DNA of 64,000 nt from Carex sylvatica (lineage: Eukaryota > Streptophyta > Magnoliopsida > Poales > Cyperaceae): contig CAXKVR010000021.1 in assembly GCA_964058845.1 (NCBI GenBank), positions 124,001 through 188,000 on the forward strand. The letters run 5' to 3'. A program made the translations under genes and the position numbers. How positions within the stretch are numbered: position 1 is the stretch's first letter; every line of letters begins with the position of its first letter. The notes beneath the pieces are model-generated. The model had not been told where the DNA came from, made no database searches, and was given only the letters and a program-made list of their open reading frames with translations. Positions 49,325 through 59,861 of the stretch are shown here, one piece after another.

Positions 49325-51265
49325 TTTATTAAAACAAGCACATATTAGGCTTAACTCATCTTATTATGGCAAGTAACACTTACAGATGTTCAACCGATCT
49401 AGATCCTTAATCTGACCCTCATCTGTAGGGTTACTGATACCTATAGATGTTCCACCGAGTTGGACCCTTTATCTGGCGCCCATCAGTAATGCCTTGGTTT
49501 AACCATTTACTAAAGACTGGTTCAAAGTCATATAATAAAAATTCACTTTGATAGTTTGAAATGTTGTAATATTCAATTGACCGTCCAAATACATTATCAC
49601 ATAAGATAATGCCCCGAGCCACAGACGTCACACATTAGTCATCCACAATCACAATCAACACAAATATATATAGTCACCCACCTCTCGTCCCAACCGGTAT
49701 TGGAAAACTATAAGGGTCATTCACCTAATGCACCAATAGGTTCCTGGGATCAAAGTCAGCTAGCCAGACTTTGCAAATTCATTCAAATATAATTCCACAA
49801 TCATAAATTTGTGATGACTTTTAACCATAATCAAATCGTAAGAGAACAATCAAAATGACAACCATACGAATATGCAAATCAACCATATTACAACAATTTG
49901 GTTTTAAATGGATTTGGGTTATGTACATAATTCACACAATTCCAATTATTCAGCAATCAAACATACAACATGACAATAAAAAAAAAATTAATTTCTAAAA
50001 ATAAAACATCAAGCAAGTCCAAGAACTCCGCACCTGATTACGAAGAACGTATCTCGCACTTATGGTTCAGACGTCTCGAAAGGTCCCGCAAAATCTTGCT
50101 TCACCGAGCCCACACCTATATTAACATATATAATTGATTTAAATCTTTGTTCGACGATCGATATGCTTATTTGAGTTATATTTAGGAAATGAAGAAAAAT
50201 AAAAATAAAAATCTTAGTGCGGACGTACTGTAGCACTATAGCAGCCAGTCAAAAATGGAGCTTGAACTTAAAACGGCCACAACTTTTGACTCGTAACTTT
50301 GTTTTAGTCGTATGACCACTTTTCGGAAAGCTAGTGAGAAGATCTACAACTTGAGAAACAAAGAAAAATATTTTGGGAGCCAGTGAGGACACACTCAGCA
50401 CTTAGACGAATTTTCAACATCTCAGCACTTCACAGAAAAAGTCCGAGTCTAATGCGAACGCATTCACCTCCAGTGCGGTCCAAGAACTGTGTTTTCAACA
50501 CGTTTTCTATTTTTAGTACACTAGGGACGCGTTTTAAGGACCAAATTTAGACATGACAGTCAATTAACACCTCTATTTGTTTGATCATACTAGATTAATC
50601 ACAACTCCTCTCTAATTTTCGGATTTGAGACCAACCCTATGTAGAAAATCAAGATTGAAATGAAATTGAGAAAAGAATTACCAATTTAACAACATAGAAG
50701 CTTAATGAAGGTAGATTACTTCCAACTTACACAAAAATTTCATATTTGATCAAAACCCTAAACAATTGAGATAAATTTTATTTTTTGAGAGAAGAGGACA
50801 AAAGAAAATACCAATTAAAGAACTATATTGCTACTAGAGAGAGAGAGAGATAATCAACAATTTTCACTTCTTTTTTCAATTTCTCAAAGTTTTTGGTGGA
50901 TTTTTGAGGGAGAAGAGATGGATTCTCTCCTTCTCTTTCTTTTGGCGGAACACACAAAGGGGCAAGCGGACCAACAGAGAAGAAACGAAGAGAGAGAGCT
51001 TGAGTTGTTTACATGTATTTTGGAACTTTGCTAAATAGACCCTCAAATTGCTTGATATTGATAAGAGAAGAATTTTCATTTCAATCCCCTAGATCTCTAA
51101 ATTTTTATAAGGTATAAATTTCAAGATTCGATTAAGTCTGACTGTTTCGAAGTTTCAGACTAATGTTATAATTGTTTTAATTTTAGACTCCTAGTTTGTC
51201 AGTAAAATTTTCGATTATGTTTTAAACATTCTAATTTTTATTGTTGAAAATTTCTTAACGTAACA
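49325..51265. mobile_element. 5'-truncated copy of the solo-LTR family
   Basis: It is collinear with 36420-38594. Shared parts are the two CTACAGATG..TTTATCTG units, the GTCAATTGACCGTCCAAA-like block, one GATCAAAGTCAGCT unit, the TGCGGACG-type words and the terminal TTAACGTAACA. The first ~560 bp of the LTR are missing. No matching target duplication was found. A block at 50265-50360 (TCGTAACTT.GTTTT..GTATGACCACTTTTCG) recurs at 62.4-62.5 kb. Confidence 0.75.
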
Positions 51266-51547
51266 ATTTACGACAAAAAGAAAACCAAAAATTAAAAAGT
51301 TAATTTTATTTTATTGCAACATCAGCTGATCCAACCACAATTCAAATTACAACATCGAAATATCATATTATAACTCAGTTAAAATACAAAAATAGTGCTT
51401 GACATATAGCATATCTCAGAATCTGCTTATAGCAAATGATAACATGCCCATATTGCATTACATTTCTCGGTAACAACTGAAAATTAGACTACTAATTTAC
51501 CTGCACAACATGGTTGGTTAAAACTTGACATCACATAAAAGTTAGAT

Positions 51548-51638
51548 ATTGGTTGACCCAGACCTACACTTGTTTTCTCATGAGTAGACTCACCTCTACT
51601 TAAATTTCTATGAATTGGTTGATTCAGACCTACACTTG
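51548..51638. repeat. 66-bp-period direct duplication over the 3' end of the PCFS-like gene
   Basis: ATTGGTTGA(CC/TT)CAGACCTACA plus CTTG occurs at 51548 and 51614. The second copy covers the last codons of the coding region, and the first lies in the 3' UTR. Confidence 0.8.
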
Positions 51639-52578
51639 GCATGCACAATGGGACGGGTACCGGTACCATTCATATAAACAGCTCCTTTATACATCCACTC
51701 CTCGGTCTCATCGCTATAAAAATCCTTGAAAAGCTCCCCACACAGTGCACATGCTGTCTGGTTTTCATCAGCCAGTACAGCCACTTCTACCTCCTCTTCC
51801 TTCTCAGTCTCCATAGCTGGTACAACTGGTAATGCCTCGGTACCTATCGTCTCGGCACCACATAACCAATCATGGCCACTTACGTACCACTTACGTGATG
51901 GCTTCTGCTTTTTGTTTTGGGCAACACGGTTTTTGGTCACATGCCAGTCCATGTGTGAACTATGCTCGTCCTGATGTTGAAAATGGACCCCACAAGTGGT
52001 GCACTGTCTCGGCAACTCAGAATATAATGTGTTTATTGCTGACTCATTCCTTAATTTTAGGTCAAGGTTGTCAAAGCCTAATACATCCTATTTTGATGAA
52101 AATATGAAATAATAAGAACAAATATCTGATATTAAAAATTGTTGAATGAAATATATATATATCATGTTAGTACCTCAGATGGGGCTTGTTGTGTATTCAA
52201 GGAAATAATGCCTTGAGCCATAAGTGTACTAAGAAGGCCTGAGAAATCAACAGGAGCAGAACTAGACGACTGCGGAGGCCCAGTAGGCAGAGATGTGGGT
52301 TCCATTTGAGATGATGAGGAAGGAGGTGGGCCAGGGGGTAGAGGTGGCATCATACTAATGTTGCCGGGAAAAGGAGCCCATACTAACTCCTTTTCTCCTG
52401 ACCTGCTGCATTTTGTCCCATTTTCCAGCCTCCGAATCTTCCTATTGTCTCGTCCGTAGGCATCTATCAGGTCTCGTGCGTTTGGTTTCTGGACCCGATA
52501 CCCATTTCTCCAGATGTGGGAGGTGGATGGCCTATATGTGTATAGGCCAGCTCGAGGCGATCTAGACTGTTTCTCCAT
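51608..52578 (-). CDS. Short PCFS/Pcf11-like zinc-finger protein (mRNA cleavage and polyadenylation factor)
   Basis: Two exons are predicted: 52578-52174 and 52087-51608. The phase-0 GT-AG intron is 86 nt and the product is 294 aa. The C-terminal half closely resembles plant PCFS4 and its relatives. It has [20 protein letters not shown], a C2H2 finger (C164, C167, H180, H184; ending [10 protein letters not shown]) and [12 protein letters not shown] second finger follows (C248, C251, H284, C287) with [18 protein letters not shown] and VHAKCRSES. The N-terminal part has an IDAYG motif, a Pro/Ser-rich segment and [13 protein letters not shown]. It lacks the CTD-interacting domain of full-length Pcf11/PCFS4, like the short Arabidopsis members PCFS1 and PCFS5, so it is likely a nuclear 3'-end processing protein. 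The start is the first ATG after a probable leader intron. It is intact with no frameshift. Confidence 0.85.
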
Positions 52579-53287
52579 TCCGATAATATTACTGTAATCA
52601 TTTATATTAAGCCTAATTAGAAACATATATATATAAATTGCATTATGGAGTTTTTGGACCGTTTTTCTTGACAATATTATTCCCTCGCAATTGTTATTAT
52701 CTCTTCTTTATCTGCTTTGACTTTCCAGACACAAGTGTTATTTTTGAAATTTTTCTTCAAGAGCCTATATGTGTACACATATAAGGCAATTAAAGCAGTT
52801 AAATAAATTAATTTTGAGAGAGAGAGTCGGAGGATAAATAAGAGATGGGAGGTGAGGAAAATGATATAATTATTCAAAATTAAAATTCAATTTAACAATG
52901 CAGTTTATACTTTAAAATAATACAATATAATCATTAAATTAAAGAATATTAAAAATCTTGGACGGAAGAACAATTTTTGTTTGAGTTATGATCCTCGTGA
53001 GAGGGTGTGGGTTCGACTCTCACTTCTGACATTTTTATATTCTATTTTTTTTCTTTTTCAAAGAAAAATGAAGGTGAAGCCTCAAAAATTCCATACGTTG
53101 TTAATAGAACAAAAGATTGTTTCCATCTATATTTCAAATTAATGACCCTCACATTAGAGACCATACAGTTTTATATTCTTATATGAAAATGAAGATTGAA
53201 AAACAAAAAATATACACTGGCAACACAAAATTGCCATAAAAAAAATAATCAAGAAAATTCTGAACAAAGATGTCTTGCAAGAAATAC
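52579..53287 (-). other. Probable 5' UTR end and leader intron of the PCFS-like gene
   Basis: On the minus strand an acceptor (GATTACAG, about 52597) precedes the ATG, and a donor CCCCAAG|GTATTTC lies at 53288/53287. That gives a leader intron of ~690 bp. The interval is AT-rich and otherwise empty. Confidence 0.45.
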
Positions 53288-53500
53288 CTTGGGGAACTTG
53301 AAAGAAGTCGAAGAAAACTAAAGAAGTTGGAGAAGAGATTGTTTGTTCACTTTCGGTAGTAACCTAGATCGAGTCTCAGACCCTCGGTCTATTCTGCGGA
53401 AGGGAGCCTGTTTTTGAAAACAGAGGGGATATGCAAGGCTAGGGGAGCGAGAAACAATCAAAGCAGATGTAATGAACGTGGGTGCTTGATATATATATAG
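53288..53500 (-). promoter_or_regulatory. TATA box and leader exon of the PCFS-like gene
   Basis: Minus-strand CTATATATATAT (53490-53500) is followed about 30 bp downstream by a pyrimidine-rich leader (CTCGCTCCCC, CTTCTCCAACTTCTTT) ending in the donor at 53288. The layout fits a plant core promoter and noncoding first exon. Confidence 0.5.
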
Positions 53501-54180
53501 AAGCAATATATACAAATTGAGGAGGTGAAAATAATCCTGCTATTAATAGATTAATTAATTACTGCCGAAGTCATTTGTCTGGGTAACATTTTCCTTTTTT
53601 AATTTGATTTCCTTTTATATCTGGTTTGATTCCCTCACATCTAAATTTGACAATGCAATTACTATTTATAACAACCTTGACACTATTAAGAAAGCATCTC
53701 ACATTTATCCTTTTTTTAGTATTTTAATTCTAATTAGTTGTAGCGATTCATTACTGGTTGGTTTATATTGACTTTTAATTTAGGGACAATTTCTTTATTT
53801 ATCCTAAAAAATAAATATAATTTTTTTTTGTCTCTTAATATTTAAATTTATCTTATTCATCTTTCAGCTCTACAATATTATTTTATTTATCCTCCCTACT
53901 AAATAGCATGCTATTTTTTTTGGGATCCAACCCTCTATTTGTCCAGAGAAGATCTGAGCCGTTGATTCTCTAAATCTCAGCCACTCATCAAAACAGATCT
54001 TAATCTCAGCCTTTAATAAATAATTTTGATTTTATACACCTGTTTCATGTTGTCAAACGTGTAGAAATCTAAATTTAGTGATTTATATCCATGCTACATA
54101 TAATGCCACACAGAAATTGTATCACTGAATCTTCCTTTTTTCACGCGTTTTCCACTTTTTTCACGCGTTTTCCACTTTTT
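53501..54180. other. AT-rich spacer upstream of the PCFS-like gene
   Basis: No gene. TCCTAAAAAATAAATATAAT at about 53800 recurs at about 55044, bracketing the foldback and Helitron end. A short TTTTTCACGCGTTTTCCACT duplication lies at about 54137-54180. Confidence 0.5.
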
Positions 54181-54605
54181 TTATCCTCTGAGGTACCTCA
54201 AACTTTGCGTGACTTTATGGAAAATCTCAACTGTTCAAATACTTTCTGCACGAATCTCAAAGCGCATTAATACTGGCGCCTGCGCTACCCCCGAATAGGC
54301 ACCCGACACGTGGGTCAAGCAAAAGTTGAGATAGCGCAGAGGCTCACGGACGGTGCCTATTCCCGAGATATCTCAACTTTTGCTTGACCCACGTGTCGGG
54401 TGCCTATTCGAGGGTAGCGCAGGCGCCAGTATATTGGGCTTCGAGATTCGTGCAGAAAGTATTTCAACGGCTCTGGATCTCAACTTTTGCGTGTCTATTC
54501 GTGCAGAAAGTATTATTGTGCTTCGAGATTCGTGTAGACTGTATTTGAACGGTTTAGATTTTCCAAAAAGGCAAGGTAAAATTTAAGATATCTCAGATGA
54601 TATGA
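54181..54605. mobile_element. Foldback element with 63-bp near-perfect central arms
   Basis: Arms 54271-54333 and 54369-54431 are reverse complements with one mismatch in 63. The outer parts are also inverted: GAAAATCTCAACTGTTCAAA on the left against the inverted right copy GAAAATCTAAACCGTTCAAA, out to ATCCTCTGAGG / ATCATCTGAGA. The right half holds extra copies of GAGATTCGTG(C/T)AGA. Class and target duplication are not clear. Confidence 0.8.
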
Positions 54606-54931
54606 ATTTTCTGATTTTTTTGTAAAAATAATATTTTCATTATTCTCCTTATATTTTTCTAATTTACAATTTTACATGGATGTATTTGAGTTTATGCGAA
54701 ATTATTTTTCAGATGTTGATTTGCAAATTGCATTAATGCAGGAGTTTTGCAATTAAGAAATGAAATTAATTTCAATTATTTCAGGATAGTTGTTTGCAAT
54801 TGCAAATCAACTGCATCAATGGAGATGCCGTAATATAGTATTAAGCTCTAAGGTTATAATTTGCTTTTATTATTGATGAACACATAATGAAGAAATTATT
54901 TAAAGAAAGTGATCAAAATAATATTTCAACC

Positions 54932-54960
54932 CCCGTTGCAACGCACGGGCACTTGACTAG
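54932..54960 (+). mobile_element. Helitron 3' end
   Basis: The hairpin CCCGT-TGCAACGC-ACGGG (54932-54949) is followed by 11 nt ending in CTAG, with the next base T. This is the canonical plant Helitron terminus. The foldback at 54181-54605 may lie inside the element. The 5' TC end could not be placed. Confidence 0.7.
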
Positions 54961-55980
54961 TATCATATAATTAGTTTTAATTTAATTATAACGTAACTAT
55001 TAAAAATCTTAATTTATACCTTGTTAAGAATTATATTCATCAATCCTAAAAAATAAATATAATTTATGTTTTTCTCTAAAGATTTAAATTTAGAATAATT
55101 ATATCATTCTCCTCACTCCCCACCCCCCATTTATCCACCCCCCACATTCTCTCTGTCAAAATTAACTTCTTTAACTGTCTTTTATCCCCCCCTATTAATT
55201 CCGCTAATAATTTTTATTTATCTCCGCATTAATTATATTGTCCTCTAATAACAATTCCCACTAATAAATATTTATATGTTTATTGATGTTCAATGAAGTA
55301 TTTGTCATTGTTTCTGACAAATATTTATCATAATGTTTGAGAAGTATTTATCATTGTCTCTAAAATAAAGATACATTGATTTCATTAAACATTATTTATT
55401 GACAAGTTAAAGAACAAAGTTCAAGAAAATATTTAACGTTATTTATGAGAAGTATTATATTTATCCTTGTTTTCTAAGAAATATTTACCATGTAACATTA
55501 CTTATTGATAAGTTCAAGAACAAAGTATTCATTTTTGTATCATCAAGTATTTATTCATGTAATATAAAATATTCATCTAATCTAGATGTTTTACTGAAAG
55601 TTGCAATTAAAATGTTTAGAAATAAATGTTTATCTGTTTATTGATGTTCAAGAAAGTATTCATCTTTGTTTCTGACAAGTATTTATGATTATGTCTGAGA
55701 AGTATTTATTATTGGGTGGGGAGAATTATTTATTTAATTATCCCCAGTTGTGGGGGTGATAGAAAAAAAATTGTGGGGGGATAACTGACAAGTATTTATT
55801 ATTAGGTAGGGGGATTGTTTATTTAATGGTTCCCAGTTGTGGGGGGTGATAAAAAAAAAAAATTGTGGGGATAAATGATAGATTAATTTATTCTTTCATA
55901 AATAGATATCATTGCATAGTGATTAATACTTTCTTGAATTCAACATAAATATTTTGATGCTTCAAATTAAACACTAGCAG
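54961..55980. other. AT-rich stretch with repeated AAGTATTTAT words, no gene
   Basis: It contains many diverged copies of a GA(G/C)AAGTATTTAT(C/G)ATT word (55280-55720). G-rich and C-rich blocks at its two ends (CCCCACCCCCCATTTATCC near 55120, GTGGGGATAAATGATAG near 55865) look loosely inverted. It is possibly a decayed transposon. Confidence 0.4.
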
Positions 55981-56211
55981 TTTATTTATGATTGAGCGAC
56001 CCCTCCATGATTATTTTGAAATTTTCTGCGGGGACAAATGAAGATTGAGAGGTGTGGAGTTAATTATCAGCTTCCTTATAAAATTTGTGAGGCCTGGAAG
56101 ACTACAAATGCATGATTTCTTCGTTAGGTGAAGCATCCCAATTAAATGATATCGCTTATACAAACTTTTATAAATAGAGGTCAAGTGCATCTCATATATG
56201 GATCTAAATAT
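55981..56211. repeat. Left part of an inverted copy of the 45-kb repeat, split by CACTA-3
   Basis: The reverse complement of about 45560-45730 (TAAGCGATATCATTTAATTG, CCATGCCTCACAAATTTTAT) is found here and is interrupted at 56212 by CACTA-3. Confidence 0.75.
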
Positions 56212-56526
56212 CACTACAGCAGTGTGGTTTTTCTGCGATCAGTATCAGTGACCGGTGCTGACGCCGGTCACAGATAGTCTATTTTTTTCAAAAAAAAAAA
56301 CTGATTTTTTTGACGACTAGGAGTTTTTGCGACCGGATCAGCGACCGGCGAAATGACTGGTCGCAGAAATTTTTTTTTTTTTTATTGCTGAAATTTTAGG
56401 GTAAAAAAATAAGGCGCCAGAACCTCAAACCCAAACCTTCGTCCCCGTGCGAACCCCAAACCCTTTGTCTCTGTCTCCCTCCCGAGTCCAGACCCAAACC
56501 CTACCCGTCTACCCTGCCTCTCCTCT

Positions 56527-56630
56527 CCACTCCGCCTCTCCCTTCTTCTCGCTTTCTTCTTCTCCACTCCGCCTCTCCCTTCTTCTCGCTTTCTTCTTCT
56601 CCACTCCGCCTCTCCCTTCTTCTCTCCCTC
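56527..56630. repeat. 37-bp tandem repeat inside CACTA-3
   Basis: CCACTCCGCCTCTCCCTTCT begins at 56527, 56564 and 56601; the last unit is partial. The unit is not a multiple of three, so the long frames here (both strands) are not coding. Confidence 0.9.
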
Positions 56631-57442
56631 TTCCCGTCGCCACCACCTCTCTTCCCACGCCACCCCTCTCTTCCCGTCGCCACTGCTCACAGCTAGTTGT
56701 CGGCTTTTCTATTTTCTTCGTGGTCATTACTGTTGCAAAGTCGAGGAGATTAGAGGAGAGCAACGGATATGAGATTGGAGAATCAAGTTGAGGTATTCCT
56801 TTAATTTCTTGTTTTATTGTTCGATTGATGTCGTATCGGGTTTATGGCAGATTTGATTGACCTCGCCGGGTTGTTGATTTTTCCGGAGGCAATCTGTTGG
56901 GTTGTTTTTCCTTGTGCCGTTCACTGTTGTGCTTGAATTCTCCCTTGTCTCGGTTGATGTTTGTTGTTTGTGCGAATTACCCGAAATTATGATGTTTGAT
57001 TTGATAATTGATATCATGACCGGCTTGTGCCTTGTTTGTGTAATTAAGGCTTGCTTCATGTGATTGTGCCTTGGTTAAAAGCAAGTAACCTGTATAGTTG
57101 TTATGAAAGCATATATTGGGGCGCCCAGTATGTGATTGTGCCTTGCTTTTAATTAAGGTTTGCTTCATGTAAGTTAATTTGAAGTTGTTAGAATTTGATG
57201 TTGTTACAACTATTTTGAGTAAGGTTATGGTACAATGCATAGTACATATATAAAGAGTAAGGTTATGGTACAATGTATAGCACATATATACCTTGCTTGA
57301 TCTTTTTTAGGAAATGGTTACCGTTTTGGCTGGTTCTGTACCAGTTGGGATCTGGTTGGGTTACAGTTGCTGCAGAAATAATATTCATGTTGATGCTATA
57401 AAATAATGTGATGATTAACATCCTTTGTTTGTATAGTTGCAG

Positions 57443-57527
57443 TGTTAAAGGTACAATTGAGAGGTACAAGAAGGCTTATAGCAATGATACTGGTCATGCA
57501 AACTCTTCCAATGAACTCACTGCACAG
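57443..57527 (+). pseudogene. Captured AGAMOUS-clade MADS-box exon (I-region)
   Basis: The 85-nt exon is framed by an acceptor GTTGCAG and a donor CACAG|GTAATT. In frame it encodes SVKGTIERYKKA followed by a Ser/Asn-rich part ending ELTAQ. This is the linker exon that follows the MADS domain in AGAMOUS/SHP/STK-type genes, where the exon has this length and ends in NAQ or TAQ. The neighbouring MADS and K-box exons are absent from the element. It is therefore a gene fragment carried by CACTA-3, not a working gene. Confidence 0.82.
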
Positions 57528-58647
57528 GTAATTAAACCATCTTATACTGAATTATTAATATGCATAAATTGTTTGGTATCCAAGAAAAATACAATTAACT
57601 TTATTCCATTGAGTTAAATTGGGAGACAAGTTTCACCGGCTTTAAGAGCATTTTATGAAAACAAAAGTTCTTTTGGAACAAATTTTAAGAACAATGCCCT
57701 CCTTGGCAGAACTCTTTTATTTTTTATGCAATTTTTAACAACCTTCTTGAATTTAGAATATTAGATAGATTAAATAAGCAAAGACCTCACAAATAGTTAT
57801 AAAGCATGTATAAGATGAAGTACCAACTATTAAACATTACTATTTTTATTGTGTTATTTCATTGCTGTTCTAAAAAATGCCAGAAATGCCCTCTATGAGA
57901 AAACAGACAAATCAGAGGGCATAGGCCATGTTTCTGTCAAATCCAAGTTCACAAACAGAAAGAAGACTCTTTTCCATGCAGTTTAGACCAAAATTATGTA
58001 TTATTTGGGTTTTTATACTATTTTCTATGAATTTTTTAATCTCGGCTTTTCAATTTGCTTGATATATTCTTCTTTTTTATTCTTTTATTACTGCTGCTGG
58101 CACATATCATATGTTAAATTAAGAATGGTTGTTTGTTTAACCGATCCTTATTTAAATTAAGTTCACAAATGGTCATGAATTTGTTTTACTTGATAAGATG
58201 GTACTGGTAAAGAAATTATCGGATAACCTTCCATATTTATTTCATTTCACGTTGTGCTGCATGGCAGAGAGATAAGAGAAAAGCCAAGTGATGCTGATGA
58301 GGCATGCCAATGATGGAGATGTGTAAATAACAAAATAAACAAAAAAAATGCTGTTAGAAGCATCAGCGACCGGTTTTTGTGTATCAAAGACCAGTTTTTG
58401 TGGTTGCAGATACTTTTTTTCGACGTCAGCAAAAAACAACAGCGACCAAAAAAAAATTGGTCGTAGAAAAACTATCTGCGACTGGATGACGTCATTCAGC
58501 GACCGGTAATGTCATCGAAAGAGTATCTGCGACAATGCTTACAGCGACCGTTTTTCACTTTCTGCGACCGGTTTTATTATCGGCGACCGGCGCCTGGACT
58601 TTCTGCGATCGGTTTTCCAGTTGTAGAAAGTCTGTTTTGCAGTAGTG

Positions 58648-59180
58648 TATTAATATTAAATAATATTATTCAAAATAAAAAGATCTATCGTTTATTTGTT
58701 TGCGATATTGAAGTAAATCAAAAACACCCTGAAGTTTTTTAAAAACGGAATAAATCATATAGCATGCATCAGTTTAATTGATTTTATTCAATTTATTTAT
58801 TCATTAAAAAATCAAAGTTATCGGCATTTCTAAAGGTGAGACCATTGCTTATAAACCTTTTTGTGTAAGCTAATTAGTAATCAGAATAGGAGGACTATAC
58901 TGGCCTATTTCTAATTTAGATAATCTTCAAAATTAAAGATTCCATATTTCACATCCAACCATTACTAAATATGACCAATATTACACATTTACTTTGTCTA
59001 TACAGACAATGAAATTGGAAATATATTTTATTATAGATCAAGTGATTAATACCCATACTGATTAATTATACAATTAAGTCAATTCTAACATTTACATAAT
59101 CATTTTCAGATTTTTGAAGAGTCATTTACGTTACGAATTTCATCCAGCCATCAGGTTGATTCCATAGTACCCGGCTCATG
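58648..59180. repeat. Right part of the inverted 45-kb repeat, after CACTA-3
   Basis: This matches the reverse complement of about 45030-45550. Shared blocks are GCGATATTGAAGTAAATCAA, AAGGTGRGACCATTGCTTAT, TTTTGTGTAAGCTAATTAGT and TAACATTTACATAATCATTT. Together with 55981-56211 it rebuilds the empty site of CACTA-3. Confidence 0.75.
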
Positions 59181-59861
59181 GGACGATCTGAGGTTGTGGA
59201 CGGGGCCTCTAGCTGCAACGTGACTGAGGTGGCGGACGGGCCCTTGGTCTGCAGCATGGCTCAGAAAATAGTGCCTATGGCCAGTTTCTCTTGATTTCAA
59301 GAGGGGACGTGACTATTGGACTAAAGGTTTCTCCTCTTTGCATCATCAATCAATGTTGATCTCCAAATCCTGGAGTGATTTCAGGGCATTTCACCAATCA
59401 CCCATTTGGCACTATGACCCAAATCCAATTGCCATCAACATGTTCTTCTTTTGGCTCAGTTATAGGCTGCTGATTATAGGCCATTAGAATTGATGGATTG
59501 ATTTGCTTGATTTCTGAGAATTGAAAATGGAAGTGTGGTACAGAGGGGGTACATAAGGGTGACATCCAAGGTACTCATGCAATCCATAACAAATTCAAGA
59601 TTGGTGTTTGTTTTAGAAGTTGAAGGATTGATAGGTTGGGAGGTTAGCAAATTGAAGAGAAGTAGAGTATATATACTTGAAACTCAGACAAAATAGATAA
59701 TTTACATGTAATTTTGGAAGGGCGGTTTTAAGCTTGTTTAGAATATTCTTTTCTAGCTAGTTTGCACAAGATTAAAGATATAATTAATAAGACTGCAGCA
59801 CATCAATCATCCTTTTCATTTCCATATAAAGAGAACTTCCATATCAAGCATGTGTTCCATC
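59181..59861. other. Intergenic stretch with a relative of the 4.3-kb repeat
   Basis: 59562-59625 is the inverted relative of 4336-4420. 59180-59290 is GC-richer than its surroundings, with a near-duplicated GTGGACGGGGC/GCGGACGGGCC motif. No gene is recognised. Confidence 0.45.

Larger units (their letters stand above)
56212..58647. mobile_element. CACTA-3: non-autonomous 2.4-kb CACTA element with captured gene sequence
   Basis: The left end CACTACAGCAGTG and the inverted right end CACTACTGCAAAA are flanked by perfect 3-bp target duplications TAT (56209-56211 and 58648-58650). Both subterminal regions carry TCTGCGACCGG-type motifs, as in CACTA-1. There is no transposase. The inside has a CT-rich leader-like block (56400-56790) with a candidate donor (GTTGAG|GTATTC), intron-like sequence, and a MADS-box exon at 57443-57527. 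Joining the leader frame to that exon would not keep frame. Confidence 0.9.

Noticed and set aside
43471..51265. One large LTR pairing the start at 43471 with the end at 51265
   Set aside because: The flanks (ATATT and ATTTA) do not match, sequence similarity to the 35865 LTR fades soon after 43471, and the span contains unrelated elements; two separate fragments are more likely.
52985..53030. GGGTTCGACTCTCAC resembling a tRNA T-loop
   Set aside because: No A box, acceptor stem or cloverleaf could be built around it.
56382..56791. Overlapping frames of up to 114 codons on both strands in CACTA-3
   Set aside because: They are produced by a 37-bp tandem repeat and CT-rich leader; the repeat length breaks the reading phase.
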